64,000 nt of DNA from Desulfoluna spongiiphila. GTDB taxonomy: Bacteria > Desulfobacterota > Desulfobacteria > Desulfobacterales > Desulfolunaceae. The stretch is from NCBI RefSeq assembly GCF_900101345.1, contig NZ_FMUX01000006.1:62001-126000 (forward strand), read 5' to 3'. Shown one piece after another: positions 16,293 through 26,076 of this stretch. Positions within the stretch are counted from its first letter, which is position 1. Each line of letters begins with the position of its first letter. The notes beneath the pieces were generated by a model. That model had not been told where the DNA came from and did not search any database. It saw only the letters and a program-made list of their open reading frames with translations. Both the position numbers and the translations under genes were made by a program.

Positions 16293-17300
16293 ATGGCACA
16301 GCGTAAAATTACCGTGATCCCCGGAGACGGGATCGGTCCCGATATCATCGATTCAGCCCTTCAGATTCTGGACAAGGCCGGATGCGATTTTGAGTACGAG
16401 TTCGCAGACGCGGGCCTTGCCGCCCTGGAAAAACACGGCGAGCTCCTGCCCCAGCGCACCCTGGATCTTATCGAAAAAAACGGCGTCACCCTGAAAGGGC
16501 CGCTGACAACACCCATCGGCAAAGGGTTTACCTCCATCAACGTCTCCCTTCGCAAGCGGTTCAATCTCTACGCCAACCTGCGCCCGGTGATCTCCTTTAA
16601 GGGGACCCAGGCGCGCTACGAAAACATCGACATCATCACCGTGCGGGAAAACACCCAGGGCATGTACTCCGGGCTGGGCCAGACCGTGTCCGAAGACGGG
16701 TGCACGGCCGAGGCCATGAGCCTCGTGACCCGGGAGGGGGCAGAGCGCATTGTCCGCTTTGCTTATGAGCTGGCGCGAAAAGAGAACCGCAAAAAGGTCA
16801 CCATCGTCCACAAGGCAAACATCCTGAAATCCACCTCCGGCCTGTTCCTGGACGTGGCCCGGGAAATCAGCGCGGCGTACCCGGACATTGAGACCGCCGA
16901 GATGATCGTGGACGCCACCTGCATGAAGCTGGTCATGAATCCGGAAGAGTTTGACGTCATCGTCACCACGAACCTGTTCGGGGACATCATTTCCGACCTG
17001 TGTGCAGGCCTCGTCGGCGGACTGGGCATGGCTCCCGGGGCCAACATCGGCGACAACGCGGCCCTCTTCGAAGCCGTTCACGGCAGTGCCCCGGACATTG
17101 CCGGAAAGAATCTGGCCAACCCCACCTCCGTGATCCTTGCCTCCATCCAGATGCTGGAGTACCTGGGCATGCAGGACAAGGCCGAGGCCATTCGCCGGGC
17201 CGTTACCGCCGTCATCGAAGAGGGGGACCGCACCACCTGCGACCTGGGCGGCACCCACGGCACCACGGATTTCACCCAGGCCGTCATGGAACGCCTCTGA
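16293..17300 (+). CDS. NAD-type isocitrate/isopropylmalate dehydrogenase family, probably isocitrate dehydrogenase
   Basis: A 335-residue beta-decarboxylating dehydrogenase. It opens with the ITVIPGDGIGP signature. The substrate loop SINVSLRKRFNLYANLRPV is the form found in NAD-dependent and short bacterial isocitrate dehydrogenases (S..N..LRK), rather than isopropylmalate dehydrogenase. Catalytic Lys (VHKANILK) and metal Asp residues (TTNLFGDIISD) are present, and the cofactor region reads EAVHGSAPDIAGKNLANP. The enzyme converts isocitrate to 2-oxoglutarate in the TCA cycle. ATG 16293 has AAAGGA seven bases upstream; an earlier in-frame ATG at 16245 has none. Homoisocitrate or tartrate dehydrogenase cannot be excluded. 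Confidence 0.8.
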   Translation: MAQRKITVIPGDGIGPDIIDSALQILDKAGCDFEYEFADAGLAALEKHGELLPQRTLDLIEKNGVTLKGPLTTPIGKGFTSINVSLRKRFNLYANLRPVISFKGTQARYENIDIITVRENTQGMYSGLGQTVSEDGCTAEAMSLVTREGAERIVRFAYELARKENRKKVTIVHKANILKSTSGLFLDVAREISAAYPDIETAEMIVDATCMKLVMNPEEFDVIVTTNLFGDIISDLCAGLVGGLGMAPGANIGDNAALFEAVHGSAPDIAGKNLANPTSVILASIQMLEYLGMQDKAEAIRRAVTAVIEEGDRTTCDLGGTHGTTDFTQAVMERL

Positions 17301-17320
17301 TTTTTTCCCCATGAAAAAAA

Positions 17321-17343
17321 GCCCCCGGCACCCCGCCGGGGGC
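17321..17343. terminator. Hairpin after isocitrate dehydrogenase gene
   Basis: GCCCCCGGC-ACCCC-GCCGGGGGC is a strong stem preceded by seven A residues, so the T-run belongs to minus-strand transcripts; on the plus strand only TTCCTG follows. It lies 20 bp after the stop and may still end the plus transcript. Confidence 0.6.
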
Positions 17344-17344
17344 T

Positions 17345-17802
17345 TCCTGCCGTGATTAGGAATTCTCCTTTCCCCAATTTCTTTCCTTAAATGTGACCAG
17401 CTGAATTTTCTTTTGCCTTTCTTTGTAAGCATTGACATAAGGAGCTCATGGGGTATCATCAATGGCAATGAACCATTGATAGCGTGTGTAAAAATCAACA
17501 AAGACGTAGTCACTGTTGTTGATCACTATAAGGCTGACGGAAAAACACGCCATGCCCCTGCTGTCAGGTGGCGTTCCAAGGGGACGTGCCGCGGGGTGGC
17601 ATGGTTGCGTTTTACCGGGCCCAACGTGTTTTTATCGGTGGTGTTCGGCTGGTATTTCAACCTTCTGGCCCAGGGCGTATGACGAAAGGAATGGCTACGG
17701 ACGTTCCTTTCGGGGGGCATGCGCCGGGCAACATGGGGACTCACAGGGCCCGATCCGGTTCTACCGCCGGGAAAGGGCCCACGCAGTGAAAGGACATGCA
17801 GG
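17345..17802. other. Intergenic region upstream of the chemoreceptor
   Basis: No gene is supported here. There is one clean hairpin, ATCAATGG-CAATGAA-CCATTGAT (17458-17480), preceded by TTGACATAAGGAGCTC-like sequence with a TTGACA at 17432-17437. The later part is GC-rich with short overlapping frames lacking ribosome-binding sites. The region may be a long leader of the chemoreceptor transcript. Confidence 0.35.
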
Positions 17803-19851
17803 ATGATTTTGGACAGACTGAAGATTGGGACCAAGATACTCATTACCTTTTTGATGGTCGGTATCGTGCCCCTGGCCGTGATCGGTTCCGTTTCCGTTTT
17901 TAAGTCAAGTGAATCCCTTTCTGAGCAATCCTTTGAAAAATTGAAAATTGTCCAGGAGATAAAAAAAGCCCAGGTCCGTGAGTACTACACCCGCTGCCTC
18001 GGCGATATCTCTGTATTGTCCAAGAACTATGCCCTGTCCGAAGCCCTCAACCGGTTCCCCATGCTCTTTGACGAGGACGGGACCGTCAACATGGAGGGCT
18101 ACGACTTCTACGATACCCGCTACGGGGAGTCCATGAAGCTTGCCGTTACGGAGTACGGGTACAATGACCTGTTGCTGATCCAGGCAAACGGCCGCATTGT
18201 CTACTCGGCCCGGAAGGCTCCGGATCTCGGCAAGTCCGTGCTGGAGGGCCCCTTGTCCGAGACTCATCTCGGACAGGTTTTTTCCCAGGGGCTCGAAGGG
18301 GTTGCCACCACGGACTTTATGCCGTATGCCCCGGCGGACAACCAACCCATCGCCTTTATCCTTGCCCCCATTTCCGTTGTGGACAACATGACCCAGGAGG
18401 CACGGGTCACAGGGCTTGTGGCCCTGAAGCTGGACAACGGCCAGCTCAACAGCATCGCCACAAGACGTGAGGGCATGGGGGAGACCGGGGAATCCTTTCT
18501 CGTCACCCGCACAAGGGAGGGGGCGGTGTTCCGAACAGACACCCGGACAGGCAAAGCCGGTGACCAAGCCTTTTTCGCCTGTCTGGACGACGCCTCTGCC
18601 CAGGAGAGTGGGGCAGGGACCTACACATACAAAGGGGAACAGCAGCTGGTCTCCTACGGAAAGCTGGGCATCGACGGCCTGGACTGGATTATGATTTCCA
18701 AGATTGACGGGCATGAGGCCTTTGCCTCCGTTCGCCAGCTCAAGACCCTCATCGGTGTCGTGGTGTTGTTCGGCATCGCCGCCATCGTTTGTGTGGGGTT
18801 TTTGATTGCCCGCTCCATCACGCGACCCATCAACGATATTGCCGCGGGCATGAAGGATATTGCCGACGGAGAAGGGGACCTGACGGTACGCCTCAAGGTC
18901 AAGGGGCGCGACGAACTTGCCGAGCTCTCCCACTGGTTCAACACCTTTATCAACAAGGTGCAGGAGATCATCCGGCTGGTGTCTGAAAGCGCGGAAAAAT
19001 TAAACAGCTCCTCCACCGAGCTTGCCCAGATCTCCCACGTGATGAGCGAAGGAGCCGACGAGGTCTCCACCAAATCCGGTACGGCTTCGGCCTCATCGGA
19101 AGAGATGAGCGCCACCATGCAGTCCATCGCCGCGGCAACCGAGCAGGCCTCTGCCAACATGAACATGGTGGCCTCGGCGGCCGAGGAGATGACGGTGACC
19201 ATCTCCGAGATTTCGGATCACTCCGATAAGTCCCACAGCATCACCCGCGAAGCGGTAAGCCAGGCCCACAGCGCGGCCGGTAAGATGGACACCCTGGGGA
19301 CCGCGGCCCAGGAGATCAGTCACGTCACCGAGGTGATCACGGAGATTTCAGCGAAGATCAACCTGTTGTCCCTTAATGCCACCATCGAAGCGGCCCGGGC
19401 CGGGGAGGCCGGTCGCGGTTTTGCGGTGGTGGCCAATGAGATCAAGGACCTGGCCAGCCAAACCGCCGGGGCGACCCAGGAGATCCGCAGCCACATCGAA
19501 GGGATCCAGAATTCCACGTCCGAGACCGCAGGGGAGATCAGCCAGATCACCCGGGTCATCGACAACGTCAACGGCATCGTCACCACCATCGCCGAAGCCG
19601 TCAAGGAGCAGGCCGTCACCACCCAGGAGATCGCCGGGAACGTTGCCCAGGCTTCCACGGGGATTCAGGAGGTCAACGAAAACGTGGCCCAGAGTTCCCT
19701 GGTGTCACACAGTATCGCTGATGAGATCTCCCAGATAAACCGGATCTCAGGGGAGACGTCGTCCAGCAGCGCCCGGGTGAGCAACAGTGCCGAGGCCCTT
19801 TCCGGGCTTGCCATGGAGGTGTCCGACCTGGTGGGGCGCTTTAAAGTGTAG
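17803..19851 (+). CDS. Methyl-accepting chemotaxis protein with periplasmic Cache-type sensor
   Basis: A 682-residue chemoreceptor. A transmembrane helix at about residues 13-33 leads to a large periplasmic domain (about 35-310) resembling dCache sensors, then a second helix at about 315-337, a HAMP domain ([18 protein letters not shown] onward) and the methyl-accepting coiled coil. The signalling tip [20 protein letters not shown] is the highly conserved CheA/CheW contact. The C-terminus GRFKV lacks a CheR-tethering pentapeptide. It would report an external ligand to the flagellar or pilus motor. Start ATG 17803 is preceded by AAAGGA; the frame is open further upstream without a better start. 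No che genes are adjacent. Confidence 0.93.
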   Translation: MILDRLKIGTKILITFLMVGIVPLAVIGSVSVFKSSESLSEQSFEKLKIVQEIKKAQVREYYTRCLGDISVLSKNYALSEALNRFPMLFDEDGTVNMEGYDFYDTRYGESMKLAVTEYGYNDLLLIQANGRIVYSARKAPDLGKSVLEGPLSETHLGQVFSQGLEGVATTDFMPYAPADNQPIAFILAPISVVDNMTQEARVTGLVALKLDNGQLNSIATRREGMGETGESFLVTRTREGAVFRTDTRTGKAGDQAFFACLDDASAQESGAGTYTYKGEQQLVSYGKLGIDGLDWIMISKIDGHEAFASVRQLKTLIGVVVLFGIAAIVCVGFLIARSITRPINDIAAGMKDIADGEGDLTVRLKVKGRDELAELSHWFNTFINKVQEIIRLVSESAEKLNSSSTELAQISHVMSEGADEVSTKSGTASASSEEMSATMQSIAAATEQASANMNMVASAAEEMTVTISEISDHSDKSHSITREAVSQAHSAAGKMDTLGTAAQEISHVTEVITEISAKINLLSLNATIEAARAGEAGRGFAVVANEIKDLASQTAGATQEIRSHIEGIQNSTSETAGEISQITRVIDNVNGIVTTIAEAVKEQAVTTQEIAGNVAQASTGIQEVNENVAQSSLVSHSIADEISQINRISGETSSSSARVSNSAEALSGLAMEVSDLVGRFKV

Positions 19852-19864
19852 GCTGAGAAAAAAA

Positions 19865-19887
19865 GCCCCCGGCATCTTGCCGGGGGC
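19865..19887 (-). terminator. Terminator of the CGGC-domain gene, also hairpin after the chemoreceptor
   Basis: GCCCCCGGC-ATCTT-GCCGGGGGC with seven A residues to its left gives, on the minus strand, a stem followed by TTTTTTT. It sits between the convergent chemoreceptor and CGGC-protein genes. Confidence 0.75.
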
Positions 19888-19927
19888 CTTCGGGGCCATG
19901 TCGGGTGACGGGCATGGCTTCCGGCCC

Positions 19928-20260
19928 TTAATGGGTGTACTCGATGATCTTGACGTCCGGTCCGATCTTTTTGATGATGGCGTCCCGCATGTTGGCATAA
20001 TGGGGGCAGGGGTACCCGATGGGGTTGCCCTTTGAGATGCACGAGGTAAAGACAATGGCCTCGGCGCCTCGGTCCACCATCAGCTTGGCCCGGGCGATGG
20101 CCCGCTTTCCGGGGCAGCCTCCGCAGCTGACAAACCCTATAATCTCTACGGGGCCTGTCTCTTCAAAGGCAAGGGTTCCCTGGGAGGCGATCCTGAAATC
20201 CGTGGTGCCGGGGCACATATCTTCTGTCTGTCGACAACGAATGATTCCTACTTTTTTCAT
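19928..20260 (-). CDS. CGGC-domain protein
   Basis: A 110-residue protein matching the CGGC domain, a small putative metal-binding family named for its SCGGCPG motif (here FVSCGGCPGKR). Further cysteines are in IIRCRQTEDMCPG, FTSCISKG and YPCPHY, a pattern consistent with a metal or Fe-S site. Biochemical function is unknown. The start at ATG 20260 begins MKKVGIIRC as in relatives; upstream in-frame Met codons would add an unconserved tail. It is transcribed alone from the minus strand and ends at a strong terminator. Confidence 0.8.
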   Translation of the reverse strand: MKKVGIIRCRQTEDMCPGTTDFRIASQGTLAFEETGPVEIIGFVSCGGCPGKRAIARAKLMVDRGAEAIVFTSCISKGNPIGYPCPHYANMRDAIIKKIGPDVKIIEYTH

Positions 20261-20752
20261 CTCACTGGTCTCTTCCGGTTTATTGGGTGTGGGGCTTCCA
20301 AGCATCGGGCGGTGTTTGTCTACCTTATATCCGATGCGTTTCGTGGTGTTTCGACGTGGGCTTTAAAAGGGTAAAGACCTCTCGAAACGTGGCTTCAGAC
20401 TGTCCCGGTACTCATTAACACAAATACTAGTCGCTATCAAGAGAGATAAAACAATGTTCCCGGGCCGTGGGGTAGGGGCTGACCCCTGCAGGATCGGGTG
20501 TTGCTATTTTCATGATTCGCATGTAAGTGGATGAACCGAAACGGCAAAAAACAAGTGGGTTAGGCCTTGGCAAAAACCGAAACGCGCCCTTAGTTGAAAG
20601 GGAAAGCCAGGAAAACCCCCACGTGCCACATGCCGCAGGCATCGCTAACGGGGCGTATTGTCCGCCCGAACCCCGACATGCCCGGGATACCAAGAATTCC
20701 GTGGCCGTGGGGGCGTTGCTGCCCATGACCACCATGACGCGAAGGAAACCGA
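20261..20752. other. Long intergenic region upstream of the rhlE-like helicase
   Basis: The 492 bp contain no protein gene I can support. From about 20545 to 20735 the plus strand is GC-rich with several short complementary stretches (for example CACGTGCC, GCCGCAGGC, GGGGCG/CGCCC), so it could be a structured 5' leader or a small RNA. DEAD-box helicase genes often have long regulated leaders. No Rfam family is recognised by eye. Confidence 0.35.
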
Positions 20753-21988
20753 ATGAAATTCGATCAATATTATATATCCGCCGACATCAAAAAGAACCTG
20801 GCCCAGCTCGGGTTCAAACGGCCGACGGACATCCAGTTCAAGGCGATCCCCTCCATCCAGAAGGGGGAAGATGTGCTGGCCATCGCCCAGACAGGCACGG
20901 GAAAGACGGCCGCCTTTGCCATTCCCCTCATCGACAGGATCCAGCGTGGGAAGAGCAGCAAGCGCTCCTACGGCATCCGCTGTATCGTCATGGTGCCCAC
21001 ACGGGAGCTTGCCGCCCAGATCGGAGAGGTGTTCGAAAGCCTTTCCCGCCACACCAAGGTAAAGACCTTCGCCCTGTACGGCGGGGTGGAGCAGGATGCC
21101 CAGATTAAAAAGCTCCAGGGCGGTATTGATGTGCTGGTGGCCACGCCCGGACGGATGTTCGATCTGATCAGCCAGGGGTACATCGGCCTGGACCGCATCG
21201 ACACCCTGGTGCTGGACGAGGCCGACCGCATGCTGGACCTGGGCTTCATCGACGACATCCGCTTTGTAAAAAAGAAGATCACCCGAAAGCACCAGACCCT
21301 TTTCTTCTCGGCCACCATCAATGAAAAAATCAAAAAGCTGGCCTTCTCCCAGGTGAAAAGTTCCGCCATCCGCATCCAGCTGTCCCCCGAGGACCCTGTC
21401 TCAAAAAATGTCTCCCATGCCGTGATGTTTGTGGAGATGGATGACAAACGGTTTTTTCTGGAGCGTTATGTCCGGGACAACCCCGAGAGCAAAATGGTGG
21501 TTTTTGTGCGCACCCGGGTGCGAGCCGAGCGGGTGGCCAAGGCCATGGCCCGTGTGGGCATCGAAGCTCTCTCCATCCACGGGGAGAAGGACCAGGGCCA
21601 GCGCCTTGAAGCCATGAAGGCGTTCAAGGAGGGGGCCTGCCGGATGCTCATCGCCACCGATGTGAGTGCCCGGGGCATTGATATCCCGGACGTCACCGTG
21701 GTGATCAACTACGATCTGCCCGAGGTGGCGGAAAACTACGTCCATCGGGTGGGCCGTACGGGCCGCGGCATGAACAAAGGGGTGGCCTTGTCCTTTTGCA
21801 GCAAAGAGGAGAAAGACCGCCTGGAAGAGATCCAGGGGTTCCTCGGCAAAGAGATCGAGGTGCTGCGCGTTGGAAAGACCGATTACGCAGCGACCCTTCA
21901 CTTTTCCAACGAACTGTCTGCCGAAGAGCTCATTGCCGAGCAGGAAGCCTTTGAAAAGAACCGGAAGAAGAAAAAGAGACGCAAGTAG
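20753..21988 (+). CDS. DEAD-box ATP-dependent RNA helicase, RhlE-like
   Basis: A 411-residue helicase with every core motif in order: the Q motif (GFKRPTDIQFKAIP), AQTGTGKTAA (Walker A), PTRELA, GGV, TPGR, DEAD (VLDEADRML), SAT, the VFVRTR and ATDVSARGID segments, and HRVGRTGR. The C-terminus is short and basic (KNRKKKKRRK), as in the RhlE group, which acts in ribosome assembly and RNA turnover. ATG 20753 has GAAGGAAA in front. A roughly 490-bp leader-like region precedes it. RhlE versus related DEAD proteins cannot be settled by eye. Confidence 0.9.
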   Translation: MKFDQYYISADIKKNLAQLGFKRPTDIQFKAIPSIQKGEDVLAIAQTGTGKTAAFAIPLIDRIQRGKSSKRSYGIRCIVMVPTRELAAQIGEVFESLSRHTKVKTFALYGGVEQDAQIKKLQGGIDVLVATPGRMFDLISQGYIGLDRIDTLVLDEADRMLDLGFIDDIRFVKKKITRKHQTLFFSATINEKIKKLAFSQVKSSAIRIQLSPEDPVSKNVSHAVMFVEMDDKRFFLERYVRDNPESKMVVFVRTRVRAERVAKAMARVGIEALSIHGEKDQGQRLEAMKAFKEGACRMLIATDVSARGIDIPDVTVVINYDLPEVAENYVHRVGRTGRGMNKGVALSFCSKEEKDRLEEIQGFLGKEIEVLRVGKTDYAATLHFSNELSAEELIAEQEAFEKNRKKKKRRK

Positions 21989-22204
21989 TCTTTTTTGTGC
22001 TGTAAACCGGGGATGTACCCCTATGGGTTCGCCCCGGGCCGTGTCAGCTGGCCGGGGCCACGGGGTGCGGGGCGGTATGAAAAAATAAAGAAACCGCAGC
22101 GGCGGGACGATATCATGTGCAGGTGTTTAGATGCGTACGGCGGCATCCCGGCCGAGGCCGGGGGATTACGGGCCGGAAAATGACCGCTGGCTGGGGGGAG
22201 TAGC

Positions 22205-25200
22205 GTGAGGACATATCCAGGGCCCTCAAGGGGGTGTTTCTGTTTGCATGGGTGGGTGAAGGCCGCGTTTGTGTTTCTTGCGGCAGGATGCCTGTGCATG
22301 GTGTTGCAGGTGCCTTCCGCCTGGGCCGGCAAGCCGGTTCAGGGGGGCAAAAATGTGCTGTTCCTCAGCTCGTACCATCCGGGGTACCCGACCTTTTTCA
22401 GGCAGGTGGAAGGCATCCGTTCCGTTTTGGATCCCCGATCTGTTCACCTTGATATCGAATGCATTGACACAAAGCGATTCGATCCCCCTGAAATCCAGGC
22501 GCATTTTCACAACCTTCTTACCTATAAGCTCTCCCGCCTTCCTGCCTACGACCTGATCCTGGCCGGTGACGATAACGCCCTGCATTACGTTCTGGCCCAC
22601 CAGGAAGGCCTGTTTAAGCACATTCCCATTGTTTTTTTCGGGGTGAACAACCGGCGCCTTGCCTTGGAGCAAAACGAGAACCCTCTGGTGACGGGGGTGG
22701 TGGAGTCGGTCTCCCTCTCCGAGACCCTTACCCTGATGACCCGGTTGCAACCGGACGTGCGTCGCATCGTCGCCATCTCCGACAACACCGTGAGTGTTAA
22801 GGGCGTGCTGGACCATTTCCATGCCGCGGCCCGGGGTTTTAAATCCATTCAGTTTTCTGTGCTTTCCCTTGAAAACCTGAGTTTCGAAGAGCTGGCAGAG
22901 GTGCTTCAAACCTTCGGTAACCGGGATGCGGTGCTGCTGCTGTCGGCCTTTGTGGACAGGACCGGACATCGCATCGATTTTGGCCGTGCCCTGTCCCTGA
23001 TCACGGAAAACCTGGCCTCTCCCCTGTACCATCTCTGGTACCACGGCATGGGGCAGGGCGTTATCGGCGGCAAGCTGATCAGCCATTTTGATCAGGGCCA
23101 TCGGGCCGCGGAGATGGCCCTTGAGATCCTGTCGGGCACGCCGCCCTTTGAGGTCCCCGTGGAGGCGGACAGTCCCCATCGTTTTGTCGTGGACCCCGAG
23201 GCCATGAAAGCAAGGGGCATGTCCCTTTCCCTCATTCCCAGCGGGGTGGACCGCTATCAGGATGTCGCCCCATGGGGCGGCCCCTACGGATTTTATACCC
23301 GCATCGCCCTGGGGGGGATCGGGGGGATCTCTTTCCTGGCATGTGTCCTTGCCGTCATCGCCTTTCACAGGCGACGCGCCGACGAACAGGTGGCCCAAAG
23401 CGAGCTGCGCTTTCGCCGGTTGACCCGGCACATGGAGGAGGTGTTCTGCGTGGGGTCCATGGCGACCCGGGAGATCCAGGAGATCAGCCCTGCCGTGGAA
23501 CAGGTCCTCGGGCTGTCTCCATCCAAGGTGCGTCGGAATCCCTCCCTTATCCGGGAAGCCATCCATGAGGACGACCGGGAATCTTTTTTTGCCTACCTGG
23601 TCCGACTGCAGTCCGGCCAGGAGGGGATGGAGGCCATCGAGTTTCGCATGCGGGACGTCAAGGGACGGCTGAGGTGGATCCGGTTTCGGGGCTTCAGCAT
23701 CGAAGAAGCCGGTGACCTGGATTCCAAGATTGCCGGCATGGCAACGGACATCACCGACGCCAAGCAAGAGGACACCGCCATGAAAGCCCTGGTGGAGACC
23801 CTGGCAGGACGCGTGGAACAGGACTTTTTCGACGGGGCGGTTCGCCAGCTCTGCGCCTTTCTGGGGTGCGACACCGCCATCATCGGGGAGATCAGGGAGG
23901 GCAACATGGTCCATACCCTGGCCATGGTGCAGGACGGATACATGAAGGAGTCCATGACCTATCACCTGCTGGGGACCCCCTGTTTCGAGTCCATGAACGA
24001 AGGGGTCTGCATCTATCCCGAGGGGGTGCGGGACCGGTTCCCGGCCAACACCATGCTCCGGCAGGTGGGGGCGGAAGGGTACCTGGGGTTTCCATTGAGG
24101 GATCACAACGGAAAGATTATCGGGGTCATGTGCGCCCTGTCTAAGTCCCGGTTTTCCATCCCCAAGCGGACCCAGGAGGTGGTGGCCATCCTTGCCAAGG
24201 GCATTGCCAACGAGATGGAGCGCCTGGAGAACGAACAGGAAAAGAAGGCCATGGAGATCAGCCTGATCCGGTCCCAGAAGATGGAGGCCATCGGCACCCT
24301 GGCAGGTGGCATCGCCCATGATTTCAATAATATTCTGTTTCCCATCATGGGGTATGTGCAGATGATGCAGGAGGAGACGGCTGCCTCAAGCCCCCACGGC
24401 CGTTACCTGAACAAGATCCATGCAAGCTCCCTGCGGGCGAAAAAACTTGTGAACCAGATCCTTGCCTTCAGTCGTAAGGGGGACCAGGTCTTCGAGCCCG
24501 TGATGATCCCCGAGGTCCTCACCGAGGTGCTGGAACTGGTCCGGGCCAGCCTGCCCGCAACCATCGACCTGCGGGTGGATATCACCGGAGAGATCCTGCC
24601 GGTGATGGGGGATGCCACCCAGATTCATCAGGTGGTGATGAACCTGGTGACCAATGCCTACCACGCCATGGAGGGCAGGAGCGGCTGCATCTGGGTGAAG
24701 CTGGCACCGGGAGACAAGGCGGGCCCCGACGGGTCGTGCGGTGTCAGCCTCACCATCCGGGATACCGGCGGCGGGATCGACCCCAGTGTCATGGATTGTA
24801 TTTTCGATCCGTATTTTACCACCAAGCCCAAAGAAAAAGGCACCGGCCTGGGATTGGCCGTTGTGCACGGGATCGTGGAGAACCACGGGGGTGAGATTGA
24901 CGTGGACAGCACCCTCGGGGTGGGGACGACCTTCACCGTGCATCTCCCCTGCATGGAGACGGCCTGCATCGAAGAGAGCGTATCGGTTACGGCCCCTGTG
25001 CCCGTGGGCCATGAGCACATCCTTGTGGTGGATGATGAAGAGGAGGTGTGCATGGTGGAGCAGATGATGCTTGAGCGACTTGGATACCGGGTGTCGGTGG
25101 CGTCAAGCGGCCGGGAAGCCCTTGAAATTATCTCCGCGGATCCGGAGTCGGTGCAGCTGATGCTCACTGATATGACCATGCCCCGGATGACGGGTCTTCA

Positions 25201-25384
25201 GCTTGTGGCAAGGGTGCGCGACATGGGATGGCCGTTGCCGGTCCTTCTCTGCACTGGCCTGAAAGATGCCGCCCAGGAGCGCACCTCCAAAGGGCTGGGG
25301 GTGCTTGGCATTGTGAAAAAACCGGTGAGCATGGGGGAACTTGCGGACCAGGTGCGCCGGGCCCTGGACGCACCGGCGGGCTGA
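22205..25384 (+). CDS. Hybrid sensor histidine kinase with ABC substrate-binding-like sensor, PAS, GAF and receiver domains
   Basis: A 1059-residue membrane kinase. After a signal/anchor (about 17-40, ending SAWAG) comes a periplasmic domain like the ABC_sub_bind family (about 45-340), beginning NVLFLSSYHPGYPTFF; then a membrane helix (about 363-388), PAS (about 400-520), GAF (about 530-690), HisKA with phospho-acceptor His705 in GIAHDFNN, HATPase_c (N box VTNAYHAM, DTGGGID, GTGLGLAVV) and a C-terminal receiver with Asp989 in LTDMTMP. It would sense a small ligand outside the inner membrane and relay phosphate to an unlinked regulator. The start is GTG 22205 with GGGGGAG in front. No response regulator with an output domain is adjacent. 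Confidence 0.9.
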   Translation: MRTYPGPSRGCFCLHGWVKAAFVFLAAGCLCMVLQVPSAWAGKPVQGGKNVLFLSSYHPGYPTFFRQVEGIRSVLDPRSVHLDIECIDTKRFDPPEIQAHFHNLLTYKLSRLPAYDLILAGDDNALHYVLAHQEGLFKHIPIVFFGVNNRRLALEQNENPLVTGVVESVSLSETLTLMTRLQPDVRRIVAISDNTVSVKGVLDHFHAAARGFKSIQFSVLSLENLSFEELAEVLQTFGNRDAVLLLSAFVDRTGHRIDFGRALSLITENLASPLYHLWYHGMGQGVIGGKLISHFDQGHRAAEMALEILSGTPPFEVPVEADSPHRFVVDPEAMKARGMSLSLIPSGVDRYQDVAPWGGPYGFYTRIALGGIGGISFLACVLAVIAFHRRRADEQVAQSELRFRRLTRHMEEVFCVGSMATREIQEISPAVEQVLGLSPSKVRRNPSLIREAIHEDDRESFFAYLVRLQSGQEGMEAIEFRMRDVKGRLRWIRFRGFSIEEAGDLDSKIAGMATDITDAKQEDTAMKALVETLAGRVEQDFFDGAVRQLCAFLGCDTAIIGEIREGNMVHTLAMVQDGYMKESMTYHLLGTPCFESMNEGVCIYPEGVRDRFPANTMLRQVGAEGYLGFPLRDHNGKIIGVMCALSKSRFSIPKRTQEVVAILAKGIANEMERLENEQEKKAMEISLIRSQKMEAIGTLAGGIAHDFNNILFPIMGYVQMMQEETAASSPHGRYLNKIHASSLRAKKLVNQILAFSRKGDQVFEPVMIPEVLTEVLELVRASLPATIDLRVDITGEILPVMGDATQIHQVVMNLVTNAYHAMEGRSGCIWVKLAPGDKAGPDGSCGVSLTIRDTGGGIDPSVMDCIFDPYFTTKPKEKGTGLGLAVVHGIVENHGGEIDVDSTLGVGTTFTVHLPCMETACIEESVSVTAPVPVGHEHILVVDDEEEVCMVEQMMLERLGYRVSVASSGREALEIISADPESVQLMLTDMTMPRMTGLQLVARVRDMGWPLPVLLCTGLKDAAQERTSKGLGVLGIVKKPVSMGELADQVRRALDAPAG

Positions 25385-25432
25385 CCATGGCCCACGGGTC
25401 ATGCCATATGTGATGTGTTTGATGGGGGAGGG

Positions 25433-25460
25433 CCCCCGGCGGGAACGCCGGGGGTTTTTT
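25433..25460 (+). terminator. Rho-independent terminator after hybrid kinase
   Basis: CCCCCGGC-GGGAAC-GCCGGGGG followed by six T residues, 48 bp after the stop. Confidence 0.9.
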
Positions 25461-25496
25461 CGTCTCGGTGCGTGTTGTGCGTCGTGATCTTACCGA

Positions 25497-25961
25497 TCAA
25501 ATGCGTGCAAACACCTCACGAAGGGCGTTGGCGACATGGGTGTAGCTGACGTCGGCGTCGGGGTAGATGGCATCGAAACTGGCCTGGAGCTCAGAGGCCA
25601 GGGGCTCCCTGAGGGCAGGGTCGACCTGGGCGATTTCGGCAAGGGCGCTAAGGGACTCGCCCCCACCCGAGGCGATGTCCATGGCAAGGCTGTCCATGTT
25701 GCCCGCTACAAAGGTGTTGATGCGCTCATTGATGGCGAATTTCGTGGTTTCGCCGCACTCCAGGGTGCCGGATGACATGCCGAAGGTCTGGTTGCCGCAA
25801 AGCCCGTTCAGAAAGGTGCCCAGAAGGTTCCAGCCCAGTCCTTCTTTTTCTCCGATTGCTACCCTGCCAAGGCCACATCCGCAATCTTCAGATACAGTTT
25901 TGCCGTAAGTGGTACCGACCAACATAAACAGAATACCCAACGTGATAATGCACTTTTTCAT
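25497..25961 (-). CDS. DUF3015-type exported protein
   Basis: A 154-residue protein with a signal peptide (MKKCIITLGILFMLVGTTYG). The mature part carries the pattern of DUF3015 proteins: an early CGCGLGR, the LNGLCGNQTFGMSSGTLEC block, then an ESLSALAE helix. These are small periplasmic or surface proteins of unknown function found widely in proteobacteria. The four cysteines after the signal could form two disulfides, which is inference. ATG 25961 is preceded by a GGAGAG-like site. It stands alone between the hybrid kinase terminator and the hydrolase gene, in the same orientation as the latter. Confidence 0.75.
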   Translation of the reverse strand: MKKCIITLGILFMLVGTTYGKTVSEDCGCGLGRVAIGEKEGLGWNLLGTFLNGLCGNQTFGMSSGTLECGETTKFAINERINTFVAGNMDSLAMDIASGGGESLSALAEIAQVDPALREPLASELQASFDAIYPDADVSYTHVANALREVFARI

Positions 25962-26076
25962 GGTTCTCTCCTGAAATGAAATGGTAGGTGAACGTGCCGC
26001 AAGTAAAATACGTTTATAATGGTTTGCGGCAAGGGGGGAGTAAAGCTACGACGACAATATATGTAAAAAAAAAGAT

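Noticed and set aside
22226..24319. 697-codon open frame on the minus strand opposite the hybrid kinase gene
   Set aside because: It has no recognisable domain, is rich in Gly/His/Pro/Gln, and lies fully antisense to a protein with clear domain order. High GC at third codon positions commonly opens such frames.
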